From contig NZ_JAXCIL010000001.1 of assembly GCF_034387475.1 (NCBI RefSeq), positions 1,736,001 to 1,800,000 of the forward strand: 64,000 nucleotides of DNA, written 5' to 3'. This DNA is from Pseudomonas sp. Teo4. Its GTDB lineage: Bacteria; Pseudomonadota; Gammaproteobacteria; Pseudomonadales; Pseudomonadaceae. Each line of letters begins with the position of its first letter. The stretch's first letter is position 1. The notes under the pieces were generated by a model, which saw only the letters and a list, made by a program, of their open reading frames with translations, had not been told where the DNA came from and made no database searches. The position numbers were made by a program, and so were the translations under genes. Shown in pieces: positions 1 to 8,035 of the stretch.

Positions 1-97
1 TCTCCCGTCGGGGTTGCGATTTGGTGTGGGAGAAGCGTATCGACTGCCGCTGACTTTCAAAATAGAATCATTTGAAAGCCATCATTGCAGAAATGAA

Positions 98-1009
98 ATG
101 CCAAGAATTCCAGATTTTGAAGGCCTGGCGATGTTCGCCAAAGTGGCTGAAGAGGGCTCTTATGCGGCTGCCGCCAGGGCCATGGGCGTGTCGGTGCCCA
201 CCGTGTCACGAGCGGTGGCGCGCCTGGAGGAACGTCTGGGTGGTCGCTTGTTCAACCGTACATCACGCCAACTCTCAATGACCGAGTTTGGTCAGCGAAT
301 GGTTGATCAGGCCAGTGCGCTGTATCGCCAGGCCGAAGAAATGGAAAGCGAAGCCCAAGAACTGTCGGTACAGCCGCGAGGGTTGGTGCGGCTGGCTGTG
401 CCCATGTCGTTCGGCTTGCGCTGGGTTGCACCGTTACTCCCTGATTTGCTGGCGCGCTACCCAGGATTGGAGCTCGACCTGCACCTGTCGGATTCAACCG
501 TCGACCTGATCGCCGATGGCTTTGATGCGGCATTGCGCATCGCTGCCCTCCCCGATTCTTCGCTGGTGGCTCGGCGGATTTGTTCGGTCACTCAGTACCT
601 GGTGGCCGCCCCATCGTATCTGGCCCAGCATGGTCATCCAGCCCATCCACGTGAATTGCTCGCTCATGGGTGCATGAGCTACGCCTATCGAGCGCGCAGT
701 CAGGTATGGCGCTTCACCCACGGTGATGGCAGTGAGCAGGATGTAACACCGCGCGGCCCGCTACGTGTCACCAACGCTGATGCCTTGATCGCGCCGTTGC
801 TGGCCGGGGTGGCGATCGCTGAGCTTCCGGAGTTCATCGCCGCCGAATATCTGGCCGATGGACGATTGGAGCACATCCTGCCTGAGTGGCAAATGACGCA
901 AGGCGGTCTGTATTTCTTGACCCCATCAGCGCGCGCACGACCAAGAAAGGTTCAAGCCCTTTCTGACTTCTTTGCTGAACGCCTTTCAAACCCAGGCTGG
1001 CGGGAGTAA
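98..1009 (+). CDS. LysR-family transcriptional regulator
   Basis: A 303-aa LysR-type regulator. The N-terminal winged helix-turn-helix (about residues 5-62) has the typical pattern FAKVAEEGSYAAAARAMGVS followed by VSRAVARLEERLG and LFNRT. The remainder is the LysR substrate-binding domain, with RLAVPMSFG opening it near residue 95. I chose the ATG at 98 because the family's first helix begins directly after it; an upstream in-frame start at 14 would add 28 non-conserved residues. No divergently transcribed partner is visible because the window begins here, so the target cannot be named. The family normally controls a neighbouring catabolic or efflux gene. Confidence 0.9.
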   Translation: MPRIPDFEGLAMFAKVAEEGSYAAAARAMGVSVPTVSRAVARLEERLGGRLFNRTSRQLSMTEFGQRMVDQASALYRQAEEMESEAQELSVQPRGLVRLAVPMSFGLRWVAPLLPDLLARYPGLELDLHLSDSTVDLIADGFDAALRIAALPDSSLVARRICSVTQYLVAAPSYLAQHGHPAHPRELLAHGCMSYAYRARSQVWRFTHGDGSEQDVTPRGPLRVTNADALIAPLLAGVAIAELPEFIAAEYLADGRLEHILPEWQMTQGGLYFLTPSARARPRKVQALSDFFAERLSNPGWRE

Positions 1010-1171
1010 GCCCTAAACTGGTGCTTGAAGAGCCCCACGCCCCCTCACTAACGTGCTAAGCACTTGGTAATAGAACGAATTTTAGCGACGCAACAGTGCT
1101 ATCGAACGACGTGCACACCGCAAAATATTGCCTATCGTAAACAGTCTCCACCGGACGAGGAGCGCTTTGCC

Positions 1172-1990
1172 ATGGACATCGATAACCTGTTTGCGCAGCT
1201 GCACAGTCTACCCAGCATTCCCCAAGTTGCCCTGGAACTGCTCCAGCAGTTCGACAACCCTCACGAAAGCCTGGAAAAGGTGGCGCGCAGCATCGAGCGC
1301 GACCCGGTGATCGCCGCCAAGGTGCTACGCCTGGCAAACTCGGCGCGCTTCAAGGGTGCGCGCGAATCGGCCAGCATCGAAGACGCCGCCATGCGCTTGG
1401 GCTTGAACGTGCTGCGCACCCTGGTGCTGGCCTCGGCCGTGACCGGGGCGTTCAAGTCGGCGCCGGGCTTCGACCTCAAGGTGTTCTGGGGTCGCAGCTT
1501 TCAGGTTGCCAGCATCAGCCGCCTGCTGGCCCGTCAGTGCGGGCTCGACGGTGAAGTGGCGTTCACCTGCGGGGTCATGCACAACATCGGCGAGTTGTTG
1601 ATCCAGACCGGCGCCCCGGACTACGCCGCGCGCATCAAGGGTGCCAGCGGCACTGCCAGCCGTGCTGCCAGCGAAACCCAGCAACTGGGGTTTGGCTACC
1701 CGGAAGTCGGCGCGGAACTGGGCAAGCGCTGGAACCTGCCGTTGACCATCCAGTCGGCCATCCGCTACCAGGCCCACCCGCACCAAGCCCCTGCTGGCCA
1801 GCCCTATGCGCGGATCATCGCCCAAGCCATGGAAATCTGCGATGCGCTGGAGCAACACGGCGGGCCAAATGCCGAGGCGCACAGTTCCCTGGGTGGCCCT
1901 CTGTTCGAGGGCGTCGACCTCGACGCGTTGTTCGACAAGCTGCCCCAGGTGCTGGAACAGGACAAGGCCTTCGCCGACTTCCTGGCCTGA
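1172..1990 (+). CDS. HDOD-domain signalling protein
   Basis: A 272-aa protein made almost wholly of an HDOD domain, the degenerate HD-like fold used by bacteria as a signalling output. Visible hallmarks are the opening LPSIPQVALELLQ (residues 13-25), the helix DPVIAAKVLRLANSARF and the short GVMHNIGELLIQ segment in the middle. No receiver, GGDEF or kinase domain is attached. The ATG at 1172 follows a GAGGAG Shine-Dalgarno, and in-frame sequence upstream of it (from 1064) is unlike the family. It stands alone between a LysR gene and a GFA gene, so its pathway is unknown. HDOD-only proteins in Pseudomonas are linked to motility, stress and biofilm control, which is family knowledge rather than anything shown here. 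Confidence 0.85.
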   Translation: MDIDNLFAQLHSLPSIPQVALELLQQFDNPHESLEKVARSIERDPVIAAKVLRLANSARFKGARESASIEDAAMRLGLNVLRTLVLASAVTGAFKSAPGFDLKVFWGRSFQVASISRLLARQCGLDGEVAFTCGVMHNIGELLIQTGAPDYAARIKGASGTASRAASETQQLGFGYPEVGAELGKRWNLPLTIQSAIRYQAHPHQAPAGQPYARIIAQAMEICDALEQHGGPNAEAHSSLGGPLFEGVDLDALFDKLPQVLEQDKAFADFLA

Positions 1991-2147
1991 ACGTCCTGGG
2001 TGCTGCACACCTGGCTGGCCCCATGCCGGATGTCCGATCGCTACACCATCGGTCACCTGCGGCATGAAAATACATCGACGGTGTTAACAGCTACGGGCGT
2101 GGCCCCACACCACGCCCAACACCCCAGAACCAGGAGGGACCAGTACC

Positions 2148-2726
2148 ATGACCGCCGTTAAGCTACACCCAGCGATCGACCGAGGTATTCAGGCGGAGCA
2201 ACCTGGCTTCAGCGGAGGCACTCTGCAGTGCCTGTGCCCGACCGACAAGGTTGAAGTCGCCATCAACGCGCAAACGCTGCACAACCATGCCTGTGGCTGC
2301 ACCAAGTGCTGGAAGCCTGCAGGCGCGACCTTCTCGGTAGTGGCAGTGGTCCCACGCGACAAAGTCAGCGTGCTGGCCCATGGCGAGAAGCTCCAGGTGG
2401 TGGACCCCAATGCAGTGATCCAGCGCCACGCTTGCCGTGACTGTGGTGCACACCTGTTCGGCCGCATCGAGAACACCGGCCACGCCTTCTACGGCCTTGA
2501 CTTCGTGCATACCGAGCTGTCGCCGCAAACCGGCTGGTCTGCGCCCGCCTTTGCCGCGTTCGTGTCCTCGGTGATCGAAAGCGGCACGCCGCCGACACAG
2601 ATGGCAGCGATTCGCGGACGCCTGCGCGAACTGGGCCTGGAGCCCTATGATTGCCTGTCGCCCCCACTCATGGATGCACTGGCCGCTCATGCCGCCAAAC
2701 AAAAAGGCACCTTCCGCGAAGCCTGA
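2148..2726 (+). CDS. gfa: GFA family protein, S-(hydroxymethyl)glutathione synthase-like
   Basis: A 192-aa zinc protein of the glutathione-dependent formaldehyde-activating (GFA) family. The cysteine ligands are visible as CLC near residue 28, CGCTKC near residue 49 and CRDC near residue 97, in the order expected for the two zinc sites. Length matches the Paracoccus Gfa type (about 190 aa) rather than the shorter CENP-V-like members. The proposed reaction is condensation of formaldehyde with glutathione before its oxidation by a formaldehyde dehydrogenase, but no dehydrogenase lies beside it. An AGGAGG Shine-Dalgarno precedes the ATG. The family assignment is firm, while the substrate is inferred from full-length similarity only. 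Confidence 0.85.
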   Translation: MTAVKLHPAIDRGIQAEQPGFSGGTLQCLCPTDKVEVAINAQTLHNHACGCTKCWKPAGATFSVVAVVPRDKVSVLAHGEKLQVVDPNAVIQRHACRDCGAHLFGRIENTGHAFYGLDFVHTELSPQTGWSAPAFAAFVSSVIESGTPPTQMAAIRGRLRELGLEPYDCLSPPLMDALAAHAAKQKGTFREA

Positions 2727-2777
2727 CGCCCTGCCCTGGCGTCGATGCGACCACCCGCCTCGACGCCAGCCATGGTG

Positions 2778-3668
2778 CTATCGCTGCTCCCGAACGAACT
2801 CGATGAATGCCTTCAATGCAGCAGGTACCTGACGCCGGCTTGGGTAGTACAAGTGCAGTCCCGGATAGTAATGACACCAATCATCGAGCACCTTGCGCAG
2901 CTGGCCGCGTTCCAGGTGGTCCTTGACCATGTCTTCGAACACATAGGCCAGGCCAAGGCCGTGCAAGGCAGGCTCCAGCATCAGGCTGACATCGCCGAGC
3001 ACCAGAGGCCCCTGCACATCGACGTCCAACCGAACGCCGCCACGCTCGAACTCCCACCGATAAAGTGCGCCACCGGCAAAGCGATGACCGATACAAGGTA
3101 ACTGCTTCAAGTCCTGTGGATGCTGCGGTACGCCATGCCGATCGAAGAACTCGGGTGACCCCACCACGACCGATCGCAGGTAAGGGCCAATGGGCAGTGA
3201 GACCATGTCGGCCTGCAGCCGCTCCCCCAGGCGCACGCCTGCATCGAACCCGGTACCCACCATGTCCACCAGCGCATCGTCACTGACGATTTCCAGGCGC
3301 ACGTCCGGGTAGGCCACCAGAAAACGATTGGCCAGTGGTAACAGCGCAAGCTCAACCGCCGCCCGCCCAGCCGTTATGCGCAGGTTACCCGACGGCTTGT
3401 CGCGAAAACTGTTGAGGTCTTCCAGTGCGTCGGCTATGTCACGAAACGCAGGCTCAAGCCGCTGGTAAAGGCGCTCCCCGGCCTCGGTAAGCGCCACGCT
3501 GCGTGTGGTGCGGTTGAACAGGCGCACATCCAGTCGGGTTTCCAGGGTTCGCAGGGCATGGCTCAAGGCCGAAGGCGTCAGGCCCAGTTCGACCGCCGCA
3601 CGGCTGAAGTTCAGGTGGCGGGCGATGCACAGGAAAAGCGACAGGTCGGCAGTGCTGGTCGGCTTCAT
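2778..3668 (-). CDS. LysR-family transcriptional regulator
   Basis: A 296-aa LysR regulator with an N-terminal HTH (FLCIARHLNFSRAAVELGLT, then SALSHALRTLETRLDVRLFNRTTRS) and a complete effector-binding domain. It is divergent from the SDR gene starting at 3795, with a 126-bp shared intergenic region. That arrangement is classic for a LysR protein controlling its neighbour and itself. The effector-domain motif VSDDALVDMVGTGFDAGVRLGE places it in the CrgA/DmlR-like branch common in Pseudomonas. The effector is unknown. Confidence 0.9.
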   Translation of the reverse strand: MKPTSTADLSLFLCIARHLNFSRAAVELGLTPSALSHALRTLETRLDVRLFNRTTRSVALTEAGERLYQRLEPAFRDIADALEDLNSFRDKPSGNLRITAGRAAVELALLPLANRFLVAYPDVRLEIVSDDALVDMVGTGFDAGVRLGERLQADMVSLPIGPYLRSVVVGSPEFFDRHGVPQHPQDLKQLPCIGHRFAGGALYRWEFERGGVRLDVDVQGPLVLGDVSLMLEPALHGLGLAYVFEDMVKDHLERGQLRKVLDDWCHYYPGLHLYYPSRRQVPAALKAFIEFVREQR

Positions 3669-3794
3669 TGCTGAAATTCACTCAAAGGCCCATGTCATAT
3701 TCTTGGGATTATCACAGGAATGCACAGATCTTAAAGTTTGCTCACCCCATCGAAAAGGCCCGCATGGTGCAGGCCCGATACAGGAGGAGTTGAC

Positions 3795-4625
3795 ATGCGT
3801 ACCTGGCTCATTACTGGCGCTTCCCGTGGTTTCGGCACCCTCATCGCCCAACAGGCCCTGGCCGCTGGCGACGCGGTCATCGCCACCGCGCGCAATCCGC
3901 AAGACATTGAAACTCGCCTCGGCCAACACCCCAACCTGCTCGCCGTGCGCCTGGATGTCACCCGCGAAGACGAAGCCCATGCGGCGGTCAGTGCCGGCAT
4001 CAAACGCTTCGGTCGCATCGACGTGCTGGTCAACAATGCAGGGTTTGGCGTGCTGGGCGCTGTCGAGGAAACCAGCGCCAGCGAGACCGAGCGCCTGTTC
4101 GCCACCAACGTGTTCGGCGTGCTCAACGTGACACGTGCGGTATTGCCCCATATGCGTCGCCAGCGCAGCGGGCATGTGATCAACATCTCGTCGCTCGGTG
4201 GCTACCAGGCTTACATGGGCTGGGGGGTATATGGCTCGACCAAGTTCGCCGTCGAAGGCATCAGTGAAGCGATGCATCAGGAACTGGCCCCGCTGGGGAT
4301 CAAGGTTACCGTGGTCGAGCCGGGCTTTTTCCGGACCGACTTCCTGGATGACCAATCGCTGGTGAAGACCGCTCTGGAGCTTGCGGACTACGACGCCACC
4401 GTCGGCGCCATGCGCAACCATGCCGAGGCTGCCAACCATGCTCAGCCCGGTAACCCCGAGAAGTTGGCAGAGGCCTTGCTGACCTTGGTCAATGCATCCA
4501 ATCCCCCCCTGCGCCTGGCCCTGGGCAGCGACGCGGTCGCGCGTATCGAAGCCAAGCACCGTGTGGTCGAGCAAGAGTTGGCGCAATGGCGGGCGCTGTC
4601 CCTCTCCACCGACTTCGCTGCGTAA
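3795..4625 (+). CDS. Short-chain dehydrogenase/reductase
   Basis: A 276-aa classical SDR. The nucleotide-binding TGASRGFG lies at residues 7-14, the NNAG motif near residue 82, the catalytic serine in NISSLGGYQAYMG, and the YxxxK pair in YGSTKFAVEG. The sequence resembles the oxidoreductase group that includes many 17-beta-HSD-like bacterial proteins of unknown substrate (often in the DltE/YbbO neighbourhood). The ATG at 3795 is chosen because an AGGAGGAG ribosome site precedes it; the longer frame beginning at 3738 has no such site. It is divergent from a LysR gene that probably regulates it. A perfect 17-bp hairpin follows the stop. Confidence 0.88.
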   Translation: MRTWLITGASRGFGTLIAQQALAAGDAVIATARNPQDIETRLGQHPNLLAVRLDVTREDEAHAAVSAGIKRFGRIDVLVNNAGFGVLGAVEETSASETERLFATNVFGVLNVTRAVLPHMRRQRSGHVINISSLGGYQAYMGWGVYGSTKFAVEGISEAMHQELAPLGIKVTVVEPGFFRTDFLDDQSLVKTALELADYDATVGAMRNHAEAANHAQPGNPEKLAEALLTLVNASNPPLRLALGSDAVARIEAKHRVVEQELAQWRALSLSTDFAA

Positions 4626-4637
4626 TCGTTGCAGGCC

Positions 4638-4675
4638 CACACAATCTGAACCGGGACACCGGTTCAGATTGTGTG
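4638..4675. terminator. Perfect 17-bp inverted repeat after the SDR gene
   Basis: Two perfectly complementary 17-nt arms (4638-4654 and 4659-4675) flank a 4-nt loop (GACA). It starts 12 bp after the SDR stop codon. No T-run follows on either strand, so it is not a textbook intrinsic terminator. It may stabilise the mRNA 3' end, act as a Rho-assisted terminator, or serve as an operator. Confidence 0.5.
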
Positions 4676-4718
4676 CTTACCGGGGTCGCCGACGAGCGGG
4701 CTGGAACACGACATCCTA

Positions 4719-4741
4719 GTAACTTGCATAATGAAAGTTAC
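4719..4741. promoter_or_regulatory. Probable HxlR operator, inverted repeat GTAACTT-N9-AAGTTAC
   Basis: Perfect 7-bp arms (4719-4725 and 4735-4741) separated by 9 bp lie 48 bp upstream of the HxlR-type regulator start. HxlR/MarR-like winged-helix dimers bind such inverted repeats, often containing GTA...TAC half-sites, at their own promoter. The spacer includes CATAAT, which could serve as a -10 hexamer, so binding would block transcription. Confidence 0.6.
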
Positions 4742-4788
4742 AGTGGAATAGTATCTCCATCCAGACACCGCACCCCAAGGCCGCCGTC

Positions 4789-5328
4789 ATGAAAAAAGCC
4801 AGCTTTCAACCCATGCCCTGCCCTGTGGCACGGGCGCTTGAGCAGATCGGTGATGGCTGGAGCCTGTTGATTCTGCGCGACGCGTTCTACGGCCTGCGCC
4901 GTTTCGACGAGTTCCAGCACAGCCTGGGTATCGCCACCAACACCCTCACACGCCGGCTCAACGATCTGGTCACGGCAGGCTTGCTCGAACGCTGCCCCTA
5001 CCAGACCAACCCTCCCCGTTTCGAGTACCTGCTCACCGACGCCGGTCGCGACCTGCGCCCGGTGATCCTGACCTTGATGGCCTGGGGGGCCAAGCATGCT
5101 GCCGGCTCGGAGAAGGTCTATCTCGCCGATGAGCACACCGGCTTGCCCGTCGCACTAACGCTGATGGACGCCAATACCGGCAAACCCATCACCGTTGAAG
5201 ACCATCGAGTACGCATCAAACCCGATGCCGACCCACTGACCCACTGGCGCGCCGAAACCGGCAAGGCCCACCGCCAGGGCAGCACTTCGGCAAGCCCCCT
5301 CCCCACCCTGACCTCATCCGAGGGCTGA
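4789..5328 (+). CDS. HxlR-family (MarR-like) transcriptional regulator
   Basis: A 179-aa winged-helix regulator of the HxlR family. The family signature CPVARALEQIGDGWSLLILR is at residues 11-30, and its cysteine (position 11) is the redox- or electrophile-sensing cysteine in studied members such as HypR. The recognition region SLGIATNTLTRRLNDLVTAGLLER follows. The C-terminal 60 residues extend beyond the usual 110-130 aa and are not recognised. It is five bases upstream of an EmrA-like adaptor gene and an EmrB-like pump, so it probably represses this efflux operon and itself through the inverted repeat at 4719-4741. Confidence 0.88.
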   Translation: MKKASFQPMPCPVARALEQIGDGWSLLILRDAFYGLRRFDEFQHSLGIATNTLTRRLNDLVTAGLLERCPYQTNPPRFEYLLTDAGRDLRPVILTLMAWGAKHAAGSEKVYLADEHTGLPVALTLMDANTGKPITVEDHRVRIKPDADPLTHWRAETGKAHRQGSTSASPLPTLTSSEG

Positions 5329-5333
5329 CCATC

Positions 5334-6464
5334 ATGAACGCTCGCGTCGACATGCCGCCCGGCCCGGTCGAAAGCACCGACACCGTCGCCAAAAGAACCC
5401 TGGGTAGAAAGACAGCCCTGCGCATGGCCGCATTGCTGCTCGCGGTGATGGGCGGTGCGGCCTATGCCAGTCATTGGTGGGCCAGCGGGCGCTTCATCGA
5501 AGACACCGAAGATGCCTACGTAGGTGCGGACGTAACGGTGATCAGTGCCAAGGTTCCCGGCTACATCACCGAGGTCGCTGTCGCCGACAACCAGTTCGTC
5601 AACGCCGGCGATCTCCTGGCCCGCATCGATGCCCGTGACTACAAGGCAGCACTGGCAAAAGCCGATGGCGCCGTCGCGGCGCAGCGCGCCCGTCTTGCCA
5701 ATCTGGACGCGGTCGAACAGCTTCAGCATGCGGTCATCAGCCAGGCCAAAGCACAGATCGATGCACGCAGTGCCGAGGCACAACGCGCCTTGAACGACAA
5801 AGTCCGCTACCAGAACCTGGTAAACAGCCAGGCGGTTTCGGTGCAAAGCGCGCAACGCGTCGAGGCGGACTGGAAAACCGCGCAAGCTGATCGTGTGCAT
5901 GCCCAAGCGGGCTTGCAGGCCGCGCATCAACAGCTGGCGGTGATCGACACGCAACGCGAGCAAGCCCGGGCGGCATTGGCCCAGGCAGAAGCGGACAGGG
6001 AACAGGCCCAACTCAATATCGGCTACACCGAACTGCGCGCGCCGGTGGACGGCTACGTCGGCAACCGCAGGGCCAAGGTCGGCGCCTACGCCGCAGCCGG
6101 CAGCCAGTTGATCTCGGTAGTGCCCGCCCATGGGTTGTGGGTGGATGCCAACTTCAAGGAAGACCAGCTTGCACGCATGCAAGTGGGTCAGGCCGTCAGC
6201 GTGTCTGCGGACATTCTGCCCGGTCGCACCTTCCACGGCCGTGTCGAGAGCATCGCCCCCGCCACCGGCGCACAGTTCAGCGTACTGCCGCCGGAAAACG
6301 CCACGGGCAACTTCACCAAGATCGTCCAGCGTGTACCGGTGCGGGTTCGCCTCGAAGGCAGCGATGCCGACTTCGGCGCGTTGCGCCCAGGGCTTTCGGT
6401 GATCGCCGAAATCGACACCAAAGCGCAACCACAAGCAAACGTTGCAGCGGCAGGCCGGCCGTGA
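5334..6464 (+). CDS. HlyD/EmrA-type membrane fusion protein
   Basis: A 376-aa periplasmic adaptor. It has a single N-terminal membrane anchor (about residues 29-48), then the biotinyl-lipoyl half motif (ISAKVPGYITEVAVADNQFV), a long alpha-helical coiled coil rich in Ala/Gln (about 95-215), and the second lipoyl half with the conserved LRAPVDGYVGNRRAKVG. A beta-barrel end follows. It is in an operon with the HxlR regulator upstream, and its stop overlaps the GTG start of the MFS pump. It should link that inner-membrane pump to an outer-membrane TolC-type channel, which is not encoded nearby. Confidence 0.92.
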   Translation: MNARVDMPPGPVESTDTVAKRTLGRKTALRMAALLLAVMGGAAYASHWWASGRFIEDTEDAYVGADVTVISAKVPGYITEVAVADNQFVNAGDLLARIDARDYKAALAKADGAVAAQRARLANLDAVEQLQHAVISQAKAQIDARSAEAQRALNDKVRYQNLVNSQAVSVQSAQRVEADWKTAQADRVHAQAGLQAAHQQLAVIDTQREQARAALAQAEADREQAQLNIGYTELRAPVDGYVGNRRAKVGAYAAAGSQLISVVPAHGLWVDANFKEDQLARMQVGQAVSVSADILPGRTFHGRVESIAPATGAQFSVLPPENATGNFTKIVQRVPVRVRLEGSDADFGALRPGLSVIAEIDTKAQPQANVAAAGRP

Positions 6465-8026
6465 ACAGCGAACTGCCGGTGTTGACCCCTGCCCAGAAGG
6501 TGGCCGCCTTCGCCACCATGTGTGTCGGAATGTTCATTGCCCTGATCGACATCCAGATCGTTTCGGCTTCGCTCAAGGACATCGGCGGCGGGCTATCTGC
6601 CGGCGTGGATGAAACCGCCTGGGTACAAACGGCCTATCTGATCGCCGAAATCATCGTGATTCCCCTGTCCGGCTGGCTGTCGCGGGTGATGAGCACGCGC
6701 TGGTTGTTCGCCGCCTCGGCTGCAGGCTTCACCCTGACCAGCCTGCTGTGCGCGATGGCCTGGAACATCCAGAGCATGATCGCCTTTCGTGCGCTGCAAG
6801 GGTTTCTGGGCGGGTCGATGATCCCGCTGGTGTTCACCACGGCGTTCATCTACTTCACCGGCAAGCAGCGTGTGATCGCCGCTTCGGTGATTGGCGCCAT
6901 CGCCTCGCTTGCACCGACCCTGGGCCCTGCCGTGGGCGGCTGGATCACCGACGTTTCGTCCTGGCACTGGTTGTTCTACATCAACCTGGTGCCCGGCATT
7001 TTCGTCACCTTTGCCGTGCCGATGCTGGTCAAGGTCGATCACCCCAACTTCAGTTTGCTCAAGGGCGCCGACTACCTGGGCATGGCGCTGATGGCCGCCT
7101 TTCTGGGTTGCCTGGAATACACCCTGGAAGAAGGCCCACGCTGGAACTGGTTCAGCGATGCCACGATTACCACCACCGCCTGGGTGGCGGGCTTGTGCGG
7201 CGTACTGTTCATCTGGCGCAGCCTGAAAATCGCCGAGCCGGTCGTCGACCTGCGTGCCCTTCGCGACCGCAATTTCGCGTTGGGCTGCCTGTTCTCCTTC
7301 ATCACCGGGATCGGCATCTTCGCCACCATTTACCTCACACCGCTGTTCCTGGGCCGTGTACGCGGCTATGGCGCACTGGACATTGGCCTTGCCGTGTTTT
7401 CCACCGGTGTGTTCCAGCTCCTGGCTATCCCGGTGTACGCCTTTCTTGCCAACCGTGTGGACCTGCGCTGGATCCTGATGCTGGGCCTGGCGCTGTTCGG
7501 CGTGTCGATGTGGGACTTCTCGCCCATTACCCATGACTGGGGTGCCAAGGAGCTGCTGCTACCGCAAGCCATTCGTGGCTTTGCCCAACAGATGGCCGTT
7601 CCGCCAACCGTGACACTCACCCTGGGCGCGCTCGCGCCAGCACGGCTTAAACTCGCCTCGGGCCTGTTCAACCTGATGCGCAACCTGGGCGGCGCACTCG
7701 GGATCGCCGCCTGCGCCACGATCCTCAACGACCGCACCAACCTGCACTTTCAGCGCCTGGCCGAGCACCTGAACACGCGCAACGAAACCATGAACACCTG
7801 GCTCGAGCAATGGAGCAGCAACGCCCAGGCGCTGGGCCAGAACAGCCTGGACGCCGAACACACCGCGCTACACCAACTCTGGGCATTGACTTGGCGAGAA
7901 GCGCAAACCATGACCTACGCCGACGCGTTCCTGGTGATCATGGTGTGCTTCATAGTCGCAACGGTGCTGGTGCCTTTGATGCGCAAGGTCCAGCCGCCAC
8001 CGCAACCTTCCGCCGACGCCCATTGA
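6461..8026 (+). CDS. DHA2-family (EmrB/QacA) MFS drug efflux pump
   Basis: A 521-aa MFS transporter with about 14 predicted membrane segments, the DHA2 layout. The first segment carries MFIALIDIQIVSASL (equivalent to the D1 motif), followed by motif-C-like APTLGPAVGGWI near residue 150. I chose the GTG at 6461 because it overlaps the preceding stop as GTGA, the usual arrangement for translational coupling with the adaptor. The open frame extending upstream to 6137 runs through the adaptor gene and is not protein-like. With the adaptor it forms an EmrAB-like tripartite efflux system, probably induced by an electrophile or aromatic compound sensed by HxlR. Confidence 0.92.
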   Translation: MNSELPVLTPAQKVAAFATMCVGMFIALIDIQIVSASLKDIGGGLSAGVDETAWVQTAYLIAEIIVIPLSGWLSRVMSTRWLFAASAAGFTLTSLLCAMAWNIQSMIAFRALQGFLGGSMIPLVFTTAFIYFTGKQRVIAASVIGAIASLAPTLGPAVGGWITDVSSWHWLFYINLVPGIFVTFAVPMLVKVDHPNFSLLKGADYLGMALMAAFLGCLEYTLEEGPRWNWFSDATITTTAWVAGLCGVLFIWRSLKIAEPVVDLRALRDRNFALGCLFSFITGIGIFATIYLTPLFLGRVRGYGALDIGLAVFSTGVFQLLAIPVYAFLANRVDLRWILMLGLALFGVSMWDFSPITHDWGAKELLLPQAIRGFAQQMAVPPTVTLTLGALAPARLKLASGLFNLMRNLGGALGIAACATILNDRTNLHFQRLAEHLNTRNETMNTWLEQWSSNAQALGQNSLDAEHTALHQLWALTWREAQTMTYADAFLVIMVCFIVATVLVPLMRKVQPPPQPSADAH

Positions 8027-8035
8027 TACGTTCTC

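Noticed and set aside
6137..6460. Possible fusion of the EmrB-like pump with an N-terminal extension
   Set aside because: The extension lies in a different frame of the adaptor gene and has no conserved sequence; a GTG start overlapping the adaptor stop explains the gene.
6593..7534. Long open frames antisense to transport genes here and at several other places
   Set aside because: High-GC codon bias makes long mirror frames common; these have no ribosome sites or recognisable domains.
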